Shown here: positions 12,401 through 18,665 of the stretch, piece by piece | Position numbering within the stretch: position 1 is the stretch's first letter | Layout: every line of letters begins with the position of its first letter | Origin: an uncultured Verrucomicrobia subdivision 3 bacterium | GTDB lineage: Bacteria; Verrucomicrobiota; Verrucomicrobiia; Limisphaerales; UBA11358 | Length of the DNA: 64,000 nucleotides | Direction of reading: 5' to 3' | Assembly: GCA_903922735.1 (NCBI GenBank) | Contig: CAIXUZ010000023.1 | Coordinates: 39,322 to 103,321, forward strand | The notes under the pieces: model-generated | What the model saw: only the letters and a program-made list of their open reading frames with translations | Database searches by the model: none | Told to the model about the DNA's origin: nothing | Position numbers and translations under genes: made by a program

Positions 12401-12923
12401 CGATTGGTCGTATCAAGGTTTGTTGTATGGCAACCAGAACGTGACCAATTACGGCTACCTGGTCACTTACATGAACGGCGTGAAATTGGAAGGCACCGAG
12501 CCGCCGCGCGCAGGTTCGTATGCGACGTGGCAAAGCGCCTGGTTCACGGCACCAGAAATTGCCAATGCCTCCGTTTCCGGGGATGGCGCCGACCCAAACC
12601 ACAGCGGTTATCCAAACTTGCTTAAATATGCGATGGGCTTGAATCCCAAGAGCGCCGATACGTCGTTACTGCCGCACTTGCAGCTGACGAATATTTCGGG
12701 CCAAGCCGCTGCGACGTTCACTTATCCCACGGACACGGCAGTTACAGATGCCACGCTATTCCTGGAAGAATCCACTAATCTCGTCATTTGGACGCCGGCG
12801 GTCACCGCCACTCTTTGGTCCACCAACTCCGGCACGCGCATCACACAACAGGTGCGGCTGCACCCGGCGGAGACCTTGAAGCAGCAACTTTATCTGCGGC
12901 TCCGGGCGCAAAGAACAAACTAG
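6414..12923 (+). CDS. Giant secreted multi-domain glycoside hydrolase: GH5 - Calx-beta - CBM2 - Ig - GH5 - 3x Calx-beta - GH9 - CBM3
   Basis: This is 2169 residues with a signal peptide (1-22). Domains in order, approximate residues: mannanase-like GH5_7 (23-365; acid/base E190 in ELANEP, nucleophile E297 in LEEYG); Calx-beta (372-480); CBM2-like (489-590); He_PIG Ig fold (596-684); second GH5, cellulase-like (708-1070; E872 in LFNEP, E992 in LLGEFG); three Calx-beta repeats (1081-1400); GH9 endoglucanase (1408-1860; D1462 and D1465 in GGWFDAGDHVKF, acid E1836 in ANEVACDYNAG); CBM3 (1869-2032); and a C-terminal module with EIANASVSGDGADPNHSG common in Verrucomicrobiota secreted enzymes. All three catalytic domains keep their key residues. 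Free-enzyme attack on cellulose and mannan is the likely role. The divergent XylR-type gene is the likely regulator. Subfamily labels are by eye. Confidence 0.9.
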   Translation: MRILRLFYLLLATGLTIGRVQAGDFVGVSGPDFVLNGQSFFFSGANNYYLIYKSSRMVDDVLTNAVAMNLKVIRAWGFIDGTIKDGKVTQPSLGVYDPSGFERVDYFVSRAKQLGLKLIIPFVNNWDDFGGMNWYVAQTGGGSHEDFYTRAACKAAYKNYIACFLARTNQYTGLRYTDEPAVFSWELANEPRSIDATCATLTNWVGEMSAYIKNLDTNHLVCVGDEGFYNQPTNSDWTMNGSSGVDWLRLLQLPNIDFGTVHLYPDSWSKTTDWSTNWIAQHLHDGHALGKPVILEEYGYTAKPARDTVYAQWTQIIENRGNGDLIWMLAGVQDDGSLYPDYDGFAVYHPGTTATVLASHAAVMLTQSGLAPTPLLSIGAASVNQPAAGSTNLAFTVTLSPAATNTVTVNFATSNSTAIAGTDFVATNGTLSFSPGVTSRTVAVTILGGSIVSGSKVFTLNLNSPTNAILGNGQALGTIVGPAPTPPASGVTVGFRVDGDWGAGANIWLTITNATASAINNWTLELDYASTISPYSAATLLSHVGNHHVLTNMSYGIVPANGTLTFQCSATPGSLGASQPANFVFNGANAGGGGGGILTNLLITTASLPAAGVGVAYSQTLAASGGITPYSWSLASGTLPGGLSLATNGLISGTPNATGTFDFTVQVADSTSVTTNKAFSITVATLPTLTINDMSLLLAPVTNGGGGSNSFFSTSGNQIVDSTGNPVRITGINWFGFETGNKALHGLWSRGYKPMLDQVKALGFNTLRLPFSNEMLAPGAATTSIDFNQNPDLQGLTPLQVLDQVVAYCGQIGLRIYLDRHSAKADDYMNEDVWYIPADSYYTEQRWIDDWVMLATHYAGNPTIIGADLFNEPKKTATWGNSTPATDWNKAAERCGNAILAANPDWLIIIEGTGQYAGTTTWWGGDLQGAATYPVTLNVSNKLVYSMHDYPGSVFVQTWFTNASYPTNLAATWHGFWGYLYRSNTAPLLLGEFGTPLATTSDQQWLDKLTDYIDGDFDLNGSNDLAPGKKGISFTFWCLNPDSGDTGGILNNDWTTVNTAKLAYLTNSLAPMLGSGSGTNSQSPQTLTFTVALSSPASGAVSVPWTTTNGTATAGTDYTAASGTVNFAVGESNQTISITIPPHIATETRQFTVLLSNPSGATLAKPAGTGTILASTSPALSIADVSALEGNSGSNAFNFVVTLAPVGTNTVTVNYATASGSATSGSDFIAASGSLVFAPGITQQVVSVYVLGDLTEEADETFSVTLSNPTNAILAHATATGTILNDDITPRLSVNDATVYEGNSGTTPATFTVSLNVTSATPVTVQAQTADLTAAAGVDYLATNTTVTFNPGQLTKKVTVLVVGNTNQQLTRTFALNLSSPVGAIIQDAQGIGTILDDDGGFSGKPQGGTYSYAEALQKSLFFYECQRSGVLPAGNRVTWRGNAAVNDGNDVGRDLTGGWFDAGDHVKFGLPMAASATLLAWGGLEYPSAYAETGQQACLLDNLKWVCDYFIKCDVLDSNGDTLEFYGQVGSGSADHAFWGAPEVMTMARPAYKVTRSAPGSDLTGETAAALAACSMLFQSSDPNYASNLLAHAKKLYHFADTYRGKYSDAITDAAAFYNSWSGYQDELMWGGLWLYRATGDTNYLAKAQTAYNAIFVGNWGDQSYPALKWTHAWDDKTYGSLILFSELTTNAAYRVNAERYLNWWTVGRPDSRIPYTPGGLAWLDTWGSLRYANNTALMALIYSDRVNDYTNRYRNFAISQVNYTLGSNPQHRSFMCGFGTNPPVNPHHRGAHGSWANNMYDPPVSRHILYGAVPGGPDNSDGYTDARDNYTANEVACDYNAGLTGALARLYQLYGGYTQPDFPVAETPTNQFFVLASLNQTNTYFTEIRALLNNRSAWPARTVTNLHYRYFVNLSELYTAGGTTNNVTLTANMLSGGTLSGLRVWDATNRIYYVELSYDGVTIVPGGSTSYNAEAQFRLAIPNSFPAGAWNPGNDWSYQGLLYGNQNVTNYGYLVTYMNGVKLEGTEPPRAGSYATWQSAWFTAPEIANASVSGDGADPNHSGYPNLLKYAMGLNPKSADTSLLPHLQLTNISGQAAATFTYPTDTAVTDATLFLEESTNLVIWTPAVTATLWSTNSGTRITQQVRLHPAETLKQQLYLRLRAQRTN

Positions 12924-12954
12924 TGCGGTCGGCCAAATCGGTGGGTATGGCAAA

Positions 12955-12977
12955 ATATAGGTTTAATGAACCTATAT
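12955..12977. terminator. Probable bidirectional terminator between convergent genes
   Basis: A perfect 9-bp inverted repeat, ATATAGGTT and AACCTATAT with loop TAATG, lies between the cellulase stop (12923) and the convergent phosphatase gene. It overlaps that gene's TAG stop at 12972-12974. The stem is AT-rich and has no long U-tract, so efficiency is uncertain. Confidence 0.5.
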
Positions 12978-14153
12978 GAATCGCACGCGCGTCTCTTTCA
13001 AGTAACGAGTCTCCAGCAGCAAGGCGATTTTACGGATAATGTTCCGCCGCAGATCGAGCTCGACCGGGATATTGGGATCCTGATGCGCCTCGTTGATGCG
13101 CGTGCCGACGACAAATTCCACGATGTCGCTTTGCAGCATCAGGGACACGAGGTCCGTGGCGGGATTTCTTCGCTGGTGGGGGTCACCGGGATTTCCGCGC
13201 TCCAGAATCTCCGACACCCGGGCGAGCGTCACCGTGCCTTCGGTGACGAGATTAACGCCCTCCATTACTGCCGGCGGGGGGATTTCCGGGTCCAGATTCG
13301 CCAAATCCATCGTGGCCGGCCGGCCCAGCAGCCGGGATACAATGCCCGCCGTGGTGCCGCCGCAAATGGCGATCTTTCCGGCGAATGTTTGCACCAGTTC
13401 CGCCAGTTCGCCGTCCCGGTCTTTGCTGAACGGCGGGCCGGTGATGACCAGCAGCGGGCGCGGACGCCGGTAATAGATCGCGCCGCAAGTGATGTCGTCC
13501 TTCGCCGCGCGACCGTCGTTGGCCAGGGCTTCCGCCACCAGCTGGCGCGACAGTTCGCGCGACGATATTTCATGTTCCGCCGAAATTTGCCGCTGCAGGA
13601 AATCCGTGACCCGGTCCTGCCCCCAGCCCAGCGGCAAACCGGCGCGCCCCAGGCCGGACTGGCTCACGCCGTCGGAAAAAAACACAATGCGGTCGCCCGG
13701 CTGCGTGTCGAATTCGCTGTAGTGGATGACGCGATCCTTCCAGGTGTCCAGCGTGAGGCTGGCGCGCTCGATCGGCACCGGCGTCGGCCCGCGCAACAGC
13801 ACCAGCGGCGGATTGCCGTGTTCGATCACGCGCGTTTTGCCGTCCTCGTCCAAATCCACAATCGTGAAGGTGGAGTAGCTGATTTTGCGCTGCTCGCAGA
13901 CGGGCAGCGTGTCCATGATGGTCTTCGCGCTCTGCCGCACGTCCACAAACGCCGAGGTGTAGCGCAGCGCCATGGTCGCCGTCAGATTGGCCAGCACGCC
14001 GGCTTTCACCCCGCTGCCGAGGCCGTCGGATAAAACCGTGATGATCCGGCCTTCCTCCTTGATTTTGCGGGAAAGAAAAACGTCGCCGGCGACGACCTGC
14101 CCGGCCTTCGCCTGCCGGCAGAAATCAACGTCGATAAAGCTTTCGCCAGTCAT
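12972..14153 (-). CDS. SpoIIE/PP2C-type serine phosphatase linked to the sensory hydrogenase
   Basis: The first about 230 residues of this 393-residue protein form a PP2C/SpoIIE phosphatase. VAGDVFLS, LSDGLGSGVKAG (40-51) and DDITCGAIYY give the metal-binding aspartates. The remaining about 150 residues (from RPLLVITGPP) are an extra domain I do not recognise; it contains CGGTTAGIVSRLLGR. The ATG at 14153 overlaps the end of hydS by 29 bp, so the two are translationally linked. In other anaerobes PAS-containing [FeFe]-hydrogenases (the HydS, group C type) are encoded beside phosphatases or kinases, and a signalling role has been proposed. Here the phosphatase is the last gene of the hydrogenase operon. 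Its substrate is unknown. Confidence 0.82.
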   Translation of the reverse strand: MTGESFIDVDFCRQAKAGQVVAGDVFLSRKIKEEGRIITVLSDGLGSGVKAGVLANLTATMALRYTSAFVDVRQSAKTIMDTLPVCEQRKISYSTFTIVDLDEDGKTRVIEHGNPPLVLLRGPTPVPIERASLTLDTWKDRVIHYSEFDTQPGDRIVFFSDGVSQSGLGRAGLPLGWGQDRVTDFLQRQISAEHEISSRELSRQLVAEALANDGRAAKDDITCGAIYYRRPRPLLVITGPPFSKDRDGELAELVQTFAGKIAICGGTTAGIVSRLLGRPATMDLANLDPEIPPPAVMEGVNLVTEGTVTLARVSEILERGNPGDPHQRRNPATDLVSLMLQSDIVEFVVGTRINEAHQDPNIPVELDLRRNIIRKIALLLETRYLKETRVRFI

Positions 14154-15882
14154 TGTTTTCCTTCGGCTCGTCGGGCTTCGGCGGCGAAAACGACTCGATG
14201 ATCGAGTTCAGCGTGATTTCCGCGTCGGCGGCGTTTTCGCCGAGCAGATAGGCGATCTGCTGCGTCGTCGCAATCTGTTTCTGGATGACTTCGCGCGCCT
14301 TGCGGATGACCTGCTCCTTGCGCACCGCCGGCTTGGTGATGTCCTGGATGATGCCGCCGACGAGGCAGTTTTTTTCGATACTGAAAACCGTCGCGTGCAG
14401 GATGGTGTTCTGAAACCGCAGATCGCGGTCCAGGATATCCTCGCCGCTTTTCAGCACATTGTGAAACAGGCTGGCAAACGGCATCACCTCGGCCAGCGCC
14501 ATCCCCTCCAGCGCAACCGGGCCATTGCCCCCGGCCGTTTGCTCCGGGGCAAATAAATTCACAAAGGCCGCGTTGTACTCGATGACGCGCAGGGCCTCGT
14601 TCACGATGACGACCGCCGACGGCATTTTTTGGATCAAGGCGTTGGCTTTCTTAAACGCCAGCTGGCGCATATAGGTCACGCACATCGCCCGTTCGGCCTT
14701 CTGGCCGATCAGGGCGATGCCGAAATCGCGGCAGGTGTCGTAGCCGCAGCCGCCGCAGTTCAATTCGTCGTCCGGCGAAAGTTTGCCGACGTTGCGCAGC
14801 GCCTCGCGGATTTGCGAATCGGGATACCGCACCACCACCAGTGGCGCGACGCGGAAATCCGCGGGGGTTTCCACGCTCGGCGGACGCGGAAAGACCGCCC
14901 CGCCGGATGCAAACGAGCGCAGCACGAGGTGGCGTTTCATCACCGTCGCATCCCGCCGCCGCACTTTCGGGCCGTTCACGCAGCCGCCTTCGCACGCCAG
15001 CAGTTCGAGAAACAGGCCGTGGTCCGGCTTTAATTCTTCGATGCCGTCGAGCGCTTTCTTGATCGCGCCAATGCCGGAAAAAGCCATCAGCGAACTGTCA
15101 TTGACCGGGCAGGTGGATTTCATGCCGGCGATCATGCCGCCATCCACCGGATACCAAGCGCCTTCCGCCGATTTTTCGGGAACGAAACGATCCCCCGCGG
15201 CGGCCGGCAGGCTTTCCGGCGCGATTTTTTCCTGCTCCAGCCAGCGCCGCAAATCTTCAAACGTCAGCACCACGTCCAGCAGTTCCGGATGCTGCGCCGC
15301 TTCCAGTTTTTTGGCGATGCACGGGCCGATGAACACGATGCCGATGTCCGCGCCGAAATTCTGCCGCAGCATTTTGCAATGGGTCAGCAGCGGCGAGAGC
15401 AGACCGGTGAGCAGTTCCGCGCCGTTCGCGCGATGCTTTTGCAGAAACGCGACCACGGTTGGACACGCGGATGACGCCAGCACGCGCGCGGGATTTTTTT
15501 GCAGCAACGCCGCCGCCTGCGCCGAAACCTGCTGGGCGCCCAGCGCCGTTTCCGACACGCCGGCAAAGCCCAGTTTTTTCAGGGCGCCGATGAGCTGCGC
15601 CGGTTGGGCGCCGGGAAATTCGGCGACGTACGACGGCGCCAGCGAGATAAAGACGTTTTTTTTCAGGGTCAGCAACTGGCGCGCGTGGGCGAGGTCATCG
15701 CGCACTTTCTTCGCGCCGTTCGGACAAACCTCGACGCAGTGACCGCAGAAAATGCACAGCTCTGGCACCACCGACGCATAGCCGCCCTCGACCTTGATCG
15801 CCTTCACCGGGCAGTTGCGGACACACTTGTAGCAGTCCTGGCACTCGCGCTTCTCCGTAAATATGGGGTTCAGGTAGTTCAC
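14125..15882 (-). CDS. hydS: HydS: putative sensory [FeFe]-hydrogenase with PAS domain
   Basis: 585 residues from a GTG at 15882, chosen because it overlaps the upstream gene's TGA as GTGA; the longer open frame runs through the ferredoxin gene. Order: two [4Fe-4S] clusters (C14, C17, C20, C24; C43, C46, C49, C53), the H-cluster domain, a further FeS domain (C376, C379, C384, C401), PAS (about 412-515) and a helical tail. The H-cluster motifs are altered: SSACP (137-141) replaces TSCCP, so Ala139 stands where catalytic enzymes have the proton-relay Cys; GPCIAKKLE (186-194) and LACEGGC (295-301) replace the usual MPC and MACPGGC motifs. C140, C188, C297 and C301, the H-cluster ligands, are kept. 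These changes are typical of slow, sensory HydS proteins. With the phosphatase it probably reports H2 or redox state. Confidence 0.87.
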   Translation of the reverse strand: MNYLNPIFTEKRECQDCYKCVRNCPVKAIKVEGGYASVVPELCIFCGHCVEVCPNGAKKVRDDLAHARQLLTLKKNVFISLAPSYVAEFPGAQPAQLIGALKKLGFAGVSETALGAQQVSAQAAALLQKNPARVLASSACPTVVAFLQKHRANGAELLTGLLSPLLTHCKMLRQNFGADIGIVFIGPCIAKKLEAAQHPELLDVVLTFEDLRRWLEQEKIAPESLPAAAGDRFVPEKSAEGAWYPVDGGMIAGMKSTCPVNDSSLMAFSGIGAIKKALDGIEELKPDHGLFLELLACEGGCVNGPKVRRRDATVMKRHLVLRSFASGGAVFPRPPSVETPADFRVAPLVVVRYPDSQIREALRNVGKLSPDDELNCGGCGYDTCRDFGIALIGQKAERAMCVTYMRQLAFKKANALIQKMPSAVVIVNEALRVIEYNAAFVNLFAPEQTAGGNGPVALEGMALAEVMPFASLFHNVLKSGEDILDRDLRFQNTILHATVFSIEKNCLVGGIIQDITKPAVRKEQVIRKAREVIQKQIATTQQIAYLLGENAADAEITLNSIIESFSPPKPDEPKENNDWRKLYRR

Positions 15883-16142
15883 GGCTTGGCCTTCGGTCCA
15901 TAATGATTGAGCAGGCCGATGATGACGATGGGGTCGACCTCGTGATACATCTTCCCGTTGATCGTGAGGTTCGGCCCCAGCTTGCATTGCCCTTCGCACA
16001 AATGCCCGTTCAGCTCGACCGATGGCGGCAGGCTCTGCGTTTTCAAAAAATCCTGCACCACCTCGATGTTGCGGCTGTTCCCGCGGGAAAAACAGGAGCT
16101 GCCCATGCAAATGGTGATGCTGGCGGCGGGAATCTCAGGCAT
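15879..16142 (-). CDS. Thioredoxin-like [2Fe-2S] ferredoxin of the hydrogenase operon
   Basis: The 87-residue protein has four cysteines at 12, 17, 49 and 53 (CMGSSC and CEGQC). This is the NuoE/thioredoxin-like [2Fe-2S] spacing on a single small domain. It overlaps hydE by 8 bp upstream and hydS by 4 bp downstream, so it is translationally coupled to both. It resembles the extra 2Fe-2S domains of HydA and HydB and may pass electrons to or from HydS. Its partner is inferred from position only. Confidence 0.8.
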   Translation of the reverse strand: MPEIPAASITICMGSSCFSRGNSRNIEVVQDFLKTQSLPPSVELNGHLCEGQCKLGPNLTINGKMYHEVDPIVIIGLLNHYGPKAKP

Positions 16143-17229
16143 GACAGCACTCCTTTCCCGATTCCAGCTCCGCGACCGCCGGCCGTTCCCGCCGCCCGCC
16201 CGGGCCGCTGCCGATGTTCCGGCCGATGCTATGGATGCGGAGCCCTAGGCAGCCGTTGCAGGCATCCCCGGTTTCCGTGATGCACGCCTTGTTCGGATAA
16301 ATCTCGTAAAGCCGGCGGTATTTCAGCGGCGTGAGGTTCGGCATGAAAACATTCGCGCCCCGCTGCAGGCCCAGTTCGCGTCCGTTTTTTTTATTGATGG
16401 TGGCCAGCGCCGTCGTCGCCGGAATGTTCGCATCCGGCCGCACCAGCCGCGTCAAGGCGATGGCCTTATAGACCATCAACTCGTGGTTCGGAACCTGTTC
16501 ACCGTTCACCGACGGGAAGAATTGCATCCCGCTGCCCAGCGGCGTGGCCGGGTGCGGAATGAACGGACCGATGCCGATCATGTCCAGATCCATTTCGCGG
16601 AACAGCGCGATGTCCTTCGCCACGCTGGCGTAAGTCTGGCCGGGAATGCCGACCATGATGCCGCTGCCGACTTCATAACCCAAATCGCGCAGCCGCCGCA
16701 AAATGGCGATCCGGTCGCACTTGCGGTTTCCGGTCGGCGGATGAATCTCGTCGAACAAATTCCGATCCGAGGTTTCAAACCGGAGCAGGTAACGGTCGGC
16801 CCCGGCGGCGCGCCAGGCCGCCAATTCCTTGTCCAGCCGCTCGCCTAGGCTCAGCGTCACGGCCAGCGGGGTTTCGCTTTTGATCCGCCGGACCACTTCC
16901 GCCAGCCAGCGGGCCGTAATGCCGTAATCCTCACCCGCCTGCAACACCACCGTGCCATAGCCGAACTTCATCGCCTGTTGCGCGGCCTCCAGGATTTCAT
17001 CCGCCTCCATCCGGTAACGCGTCAGGTTTGAATTTCCGATCCGCAGTCCGCAATAGGCGCATTGCCGCGAACAGAAATTGGAAATCTCCACCAGGCCGCG
17101 CAGATGCACCGCATCGCCAACCTGGGCGCGGCGGGTCTCGTCGGCGCGGCGCCACAACTCCTGTAGTCGGTCCGGATTCGCTTCGCGAAGCCAGCCGAGA
17201 ATTTGCGCTTGGTCCATCTTTATGCTCAT
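16135..17229 (-). CDS. hydE: HydE, [FeFe]-hydrogenase maturase (radical SAM)
   Basis: The start is the ATG at 17229, which overlaps the hydF TGA (ATGA), giving 364 residues, the usual HydE size. The radical-SAM motif CSRQCAYC (C53, C57, C60) binds the SAM cluster. The second-cluster cysteines C316, C324 and C327 keep the C-x7-C-x2-C spacing known from Thermotoga HydE. HydE acts on the HydG iron product during assembly of the diiron subcluster. YCGLRIGNSNLTRYRM and the GIGPFIPHPATP block are typical of HydE, which separates it from BioB and HydG. Confidence 0.95.
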   Translation of the reverse strand: MSIKMDQAQILGWLREANPDRLQELWRRADETRRAQVGDAVHLRGLVEISNFCSRQCAYCGLRIGNSNLTRYRMEADEILEAAQQAMKFGYGTVVLQAGEDYGITARWLAEVVRRIKSETPLAVTLSLGERLDKELAAWRAAGADRYLLRFETSDRNLFDEIHPPTGNRKCDRIAILRRLRDLGYEVGSGIMVGIPGQTYASVAKDIALFREMDLDMIGIGPFIPHPATPLGSGMQFFPSVNGEQVPNHELMVYKAIALTRLVRPDANIPATTALATINKKNGRELGLQRGANVFMPNLTPLKYRRLYEIYPNKACITETGDACNGCLGLRIHSIGRNIGSGPGGRRERPAVAELESGKECCHA

Positions 17230-18665
17230 GCGGGCAAGGCCTCCTTTGGGGCCGGGCCGATCGCACGGTCGGCCGGCCTGCGCGGCCCGGCGTCCCGGGC
17301 CGTCATTTTTTCCGCATTTCGATAATACTCCAGCGCCGCCGGAAACGGCTGCAGCGCGCGCTCGAAAATTCCCAGGCTGTAGGCGATGGTCAGGCCGTAG
17401 TTCGTGATCGGCACGCCGGCCTGCTGGCAGCGCAGGATGCGGCTCAACATTTCGCGGCGGTTCCACATGCAGGCGCCGCAGTGGATCACCAGCTTGTAAT
17501 CGGCCAGGTCGGCGGGAAAATCGCGGCCCTGCGCATGCTCAAACTGGATTTTCGCGCCGGTGTATTGCGTCAGCCAGCGCGGAATCTTCACGCGCCCGAT
17601 GTCCTCCCCGATCGGATGATGCGAGCACGCCTCGGCTATCAGCACGCGGTCGCCGCCGCGCAGGTGTTCAATGGCGAGCGCGCCCCGCACTTGCGCCAGC
17701 AGATCGCCTTTGAAGCGGGACATGAGAATCGAAAAGCTCGTCATCGGCACCTCGCGCGGCGTATCGGCGGCGACTTTCAAAAACGCCTGCGAATCGGTGA
17801 CGACCAGTTTCGGCGGCACTTTCAGTCGGTCCAGCGCGCGGCGCAACTCGCGTTCCTTTACGACCAGGCAGCACGCGTCGCTGTCCAGCAGATCGCGGAT
17901 GGACTGCACCTGCGGCAGAATCAGCCGGCCTTTCGGCGCTTCCTTGTCAATCGGCACCACCAGCACGGCCATTTCGCCGGGGCCGACCAGATCGCCGAGA
18001 ATCGCCGGACTGTCTATGAAATCCGGCGGCGCCGCGGCAAGCAGCGCGGCGCGCAATTCCGGAATCCCCATACCAGTCAGTGCTGAGGTGTTGACGATAC
18101 GGACGGAAGCAGCTTCGCATTTCCTCTCAGCACGGCCATCTCCCGTGGGGAGAGGGAGAATCGTTTGCGGTCCCACCGGAAAACCAGCGACTGGATTTAC
18201 CAATGTATCTGGCGAATTGTCCGGAACGTGGATGGCTGTTCCCTCTCCCCGGGGGAGAGGGTTAGGGTGAGGGGAAACGCGACAATCAGATTTGTTGAAC
18301 ACCACGACCGTCGGTGTTTTACGCGCCGTCAGCCCGGCCAGAATATCCTCCTCGTAATTTCCCCAGGCCCCGGCTTCAGTGACGAGCACGGCCAGATCGG
18401 TTCGCTCCAAAACCTGCCGCGTCTTTTGCACCCGCAGCGCGCCAAGTTCCCCGGTGTCGTCAATGCCGGCGGTGTCAATGAACAGCACCGGTCCGAGCGG
18501 CAGCAGTTCCATCGGCTTCTCAACCGGATCGGTGGTCGTGCCCGCGACGGGCGAGACGATGGCAACCTGCTGGCGCGTCAGCACGTTGAGCAGCGACGAT
18601 TTGCCGACGTTGCGTCGTCCCAACAGCGCGATGTGCAGCCGCAGGCCTTTGGGCGCGGTGGTCAT
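17226..18665 (-). CDS. hydF: HydF, GTPase scaffold for H-cluster assembly, with an in-frame repeat insertion
   Basis: The ATG at 18665 overlaps the aspartase stop (ATGA), giving 479 residues, longer than typical HydF (about 400-420). The GTPase half has the P-loop GRRNVGKSS (16-24), DTAG (64-67) and NKSD (124-127). The C-terminal cluster ligands are C347 (CSH), and C396 and C399 in HCGAC. Between NKSD and the G5-like SALTG there are about 52 extra residues (about 131-182) beginning SPHPNPLPRGEG. They are encoded by a palindromic interspersed repeat at 18120-18277. HydF receives the diiron unit made by HydG and HydE and passes it to HydA. The insertion sits in a surface loop of the GTPase domain and the frame stays open, so the protein is probably functional. 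Confidence 0.93.
   Translation of the reverse strand: MTTAPKGLRLHIALLGRRNVGKSSLLNVLTRQQVAIVSPVAGTTTDPVEKPMELLPLGPVLFIDTAGIDDTGELGALRVQKTRQVLERTDLAVLVTEAGAWGNYEEDILAGLTARKTPTVVVFNKSDCRVSPHPNPLPRGEGTAIHVPDNSPDTLVNPVAGFPVGPQTILPLPTGDGRAERKCEAASVRIVNTSALTGMGIPELRAALLAAAPPDFIDSPAILGDLVGPGEMAVLVVPIDKEAPKGRLILPQVQSIRDLLDSDACCLVVKERELRRALDRLKVPPKLVVTDSQAFLKVAADTPREVPMTSFSILMSRFKGDLLAQVRGALAIEHLRGGDRVLIAEACSHHPIGEDIGRVKIPRWLTQYTGAKIQFEHAQGRDFPADLADYKLVIHCGACMWNRREMLSRILRCQQAGVPITNYGLTIAYSLGIFERALQPFPAALEYYRNAEKMTARDAGPRRPADRAIGPAPKEALPA
18120..18277. repeat. Palindromic interspersed repeat inserted in frame in hydF
   Basis: The 158-bp element has imperfect terminal inverted repeats: TTTCCTCTCAGC at 18120-18131 against GGTGAGGGGAAA at 18266-18277, 10 of 12 complementary. 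Internally it holds a strong palindrome at 18241-18261 (CCCTCTCCCC then GGGGGAGAGGG). On the minus strand it is read as the SPHPNPLPRGEG-type peptide often seen where this repeat enters genes. A related element lies at 27740-27866. Confidence 0.8.

Noticed and set aside
15883..16110. Longer N-terminus for HydS
   Set aside because: It is read through the ferredoxin gene in another frame; the GTG start fits the GTGA coupling and the start of the FeS motifs.
17230..17466. Longer N-terminus for HydE
   Set aside because: It overlaps the coding end of hydF; the ATG at 17229 gives the usual HydE length.
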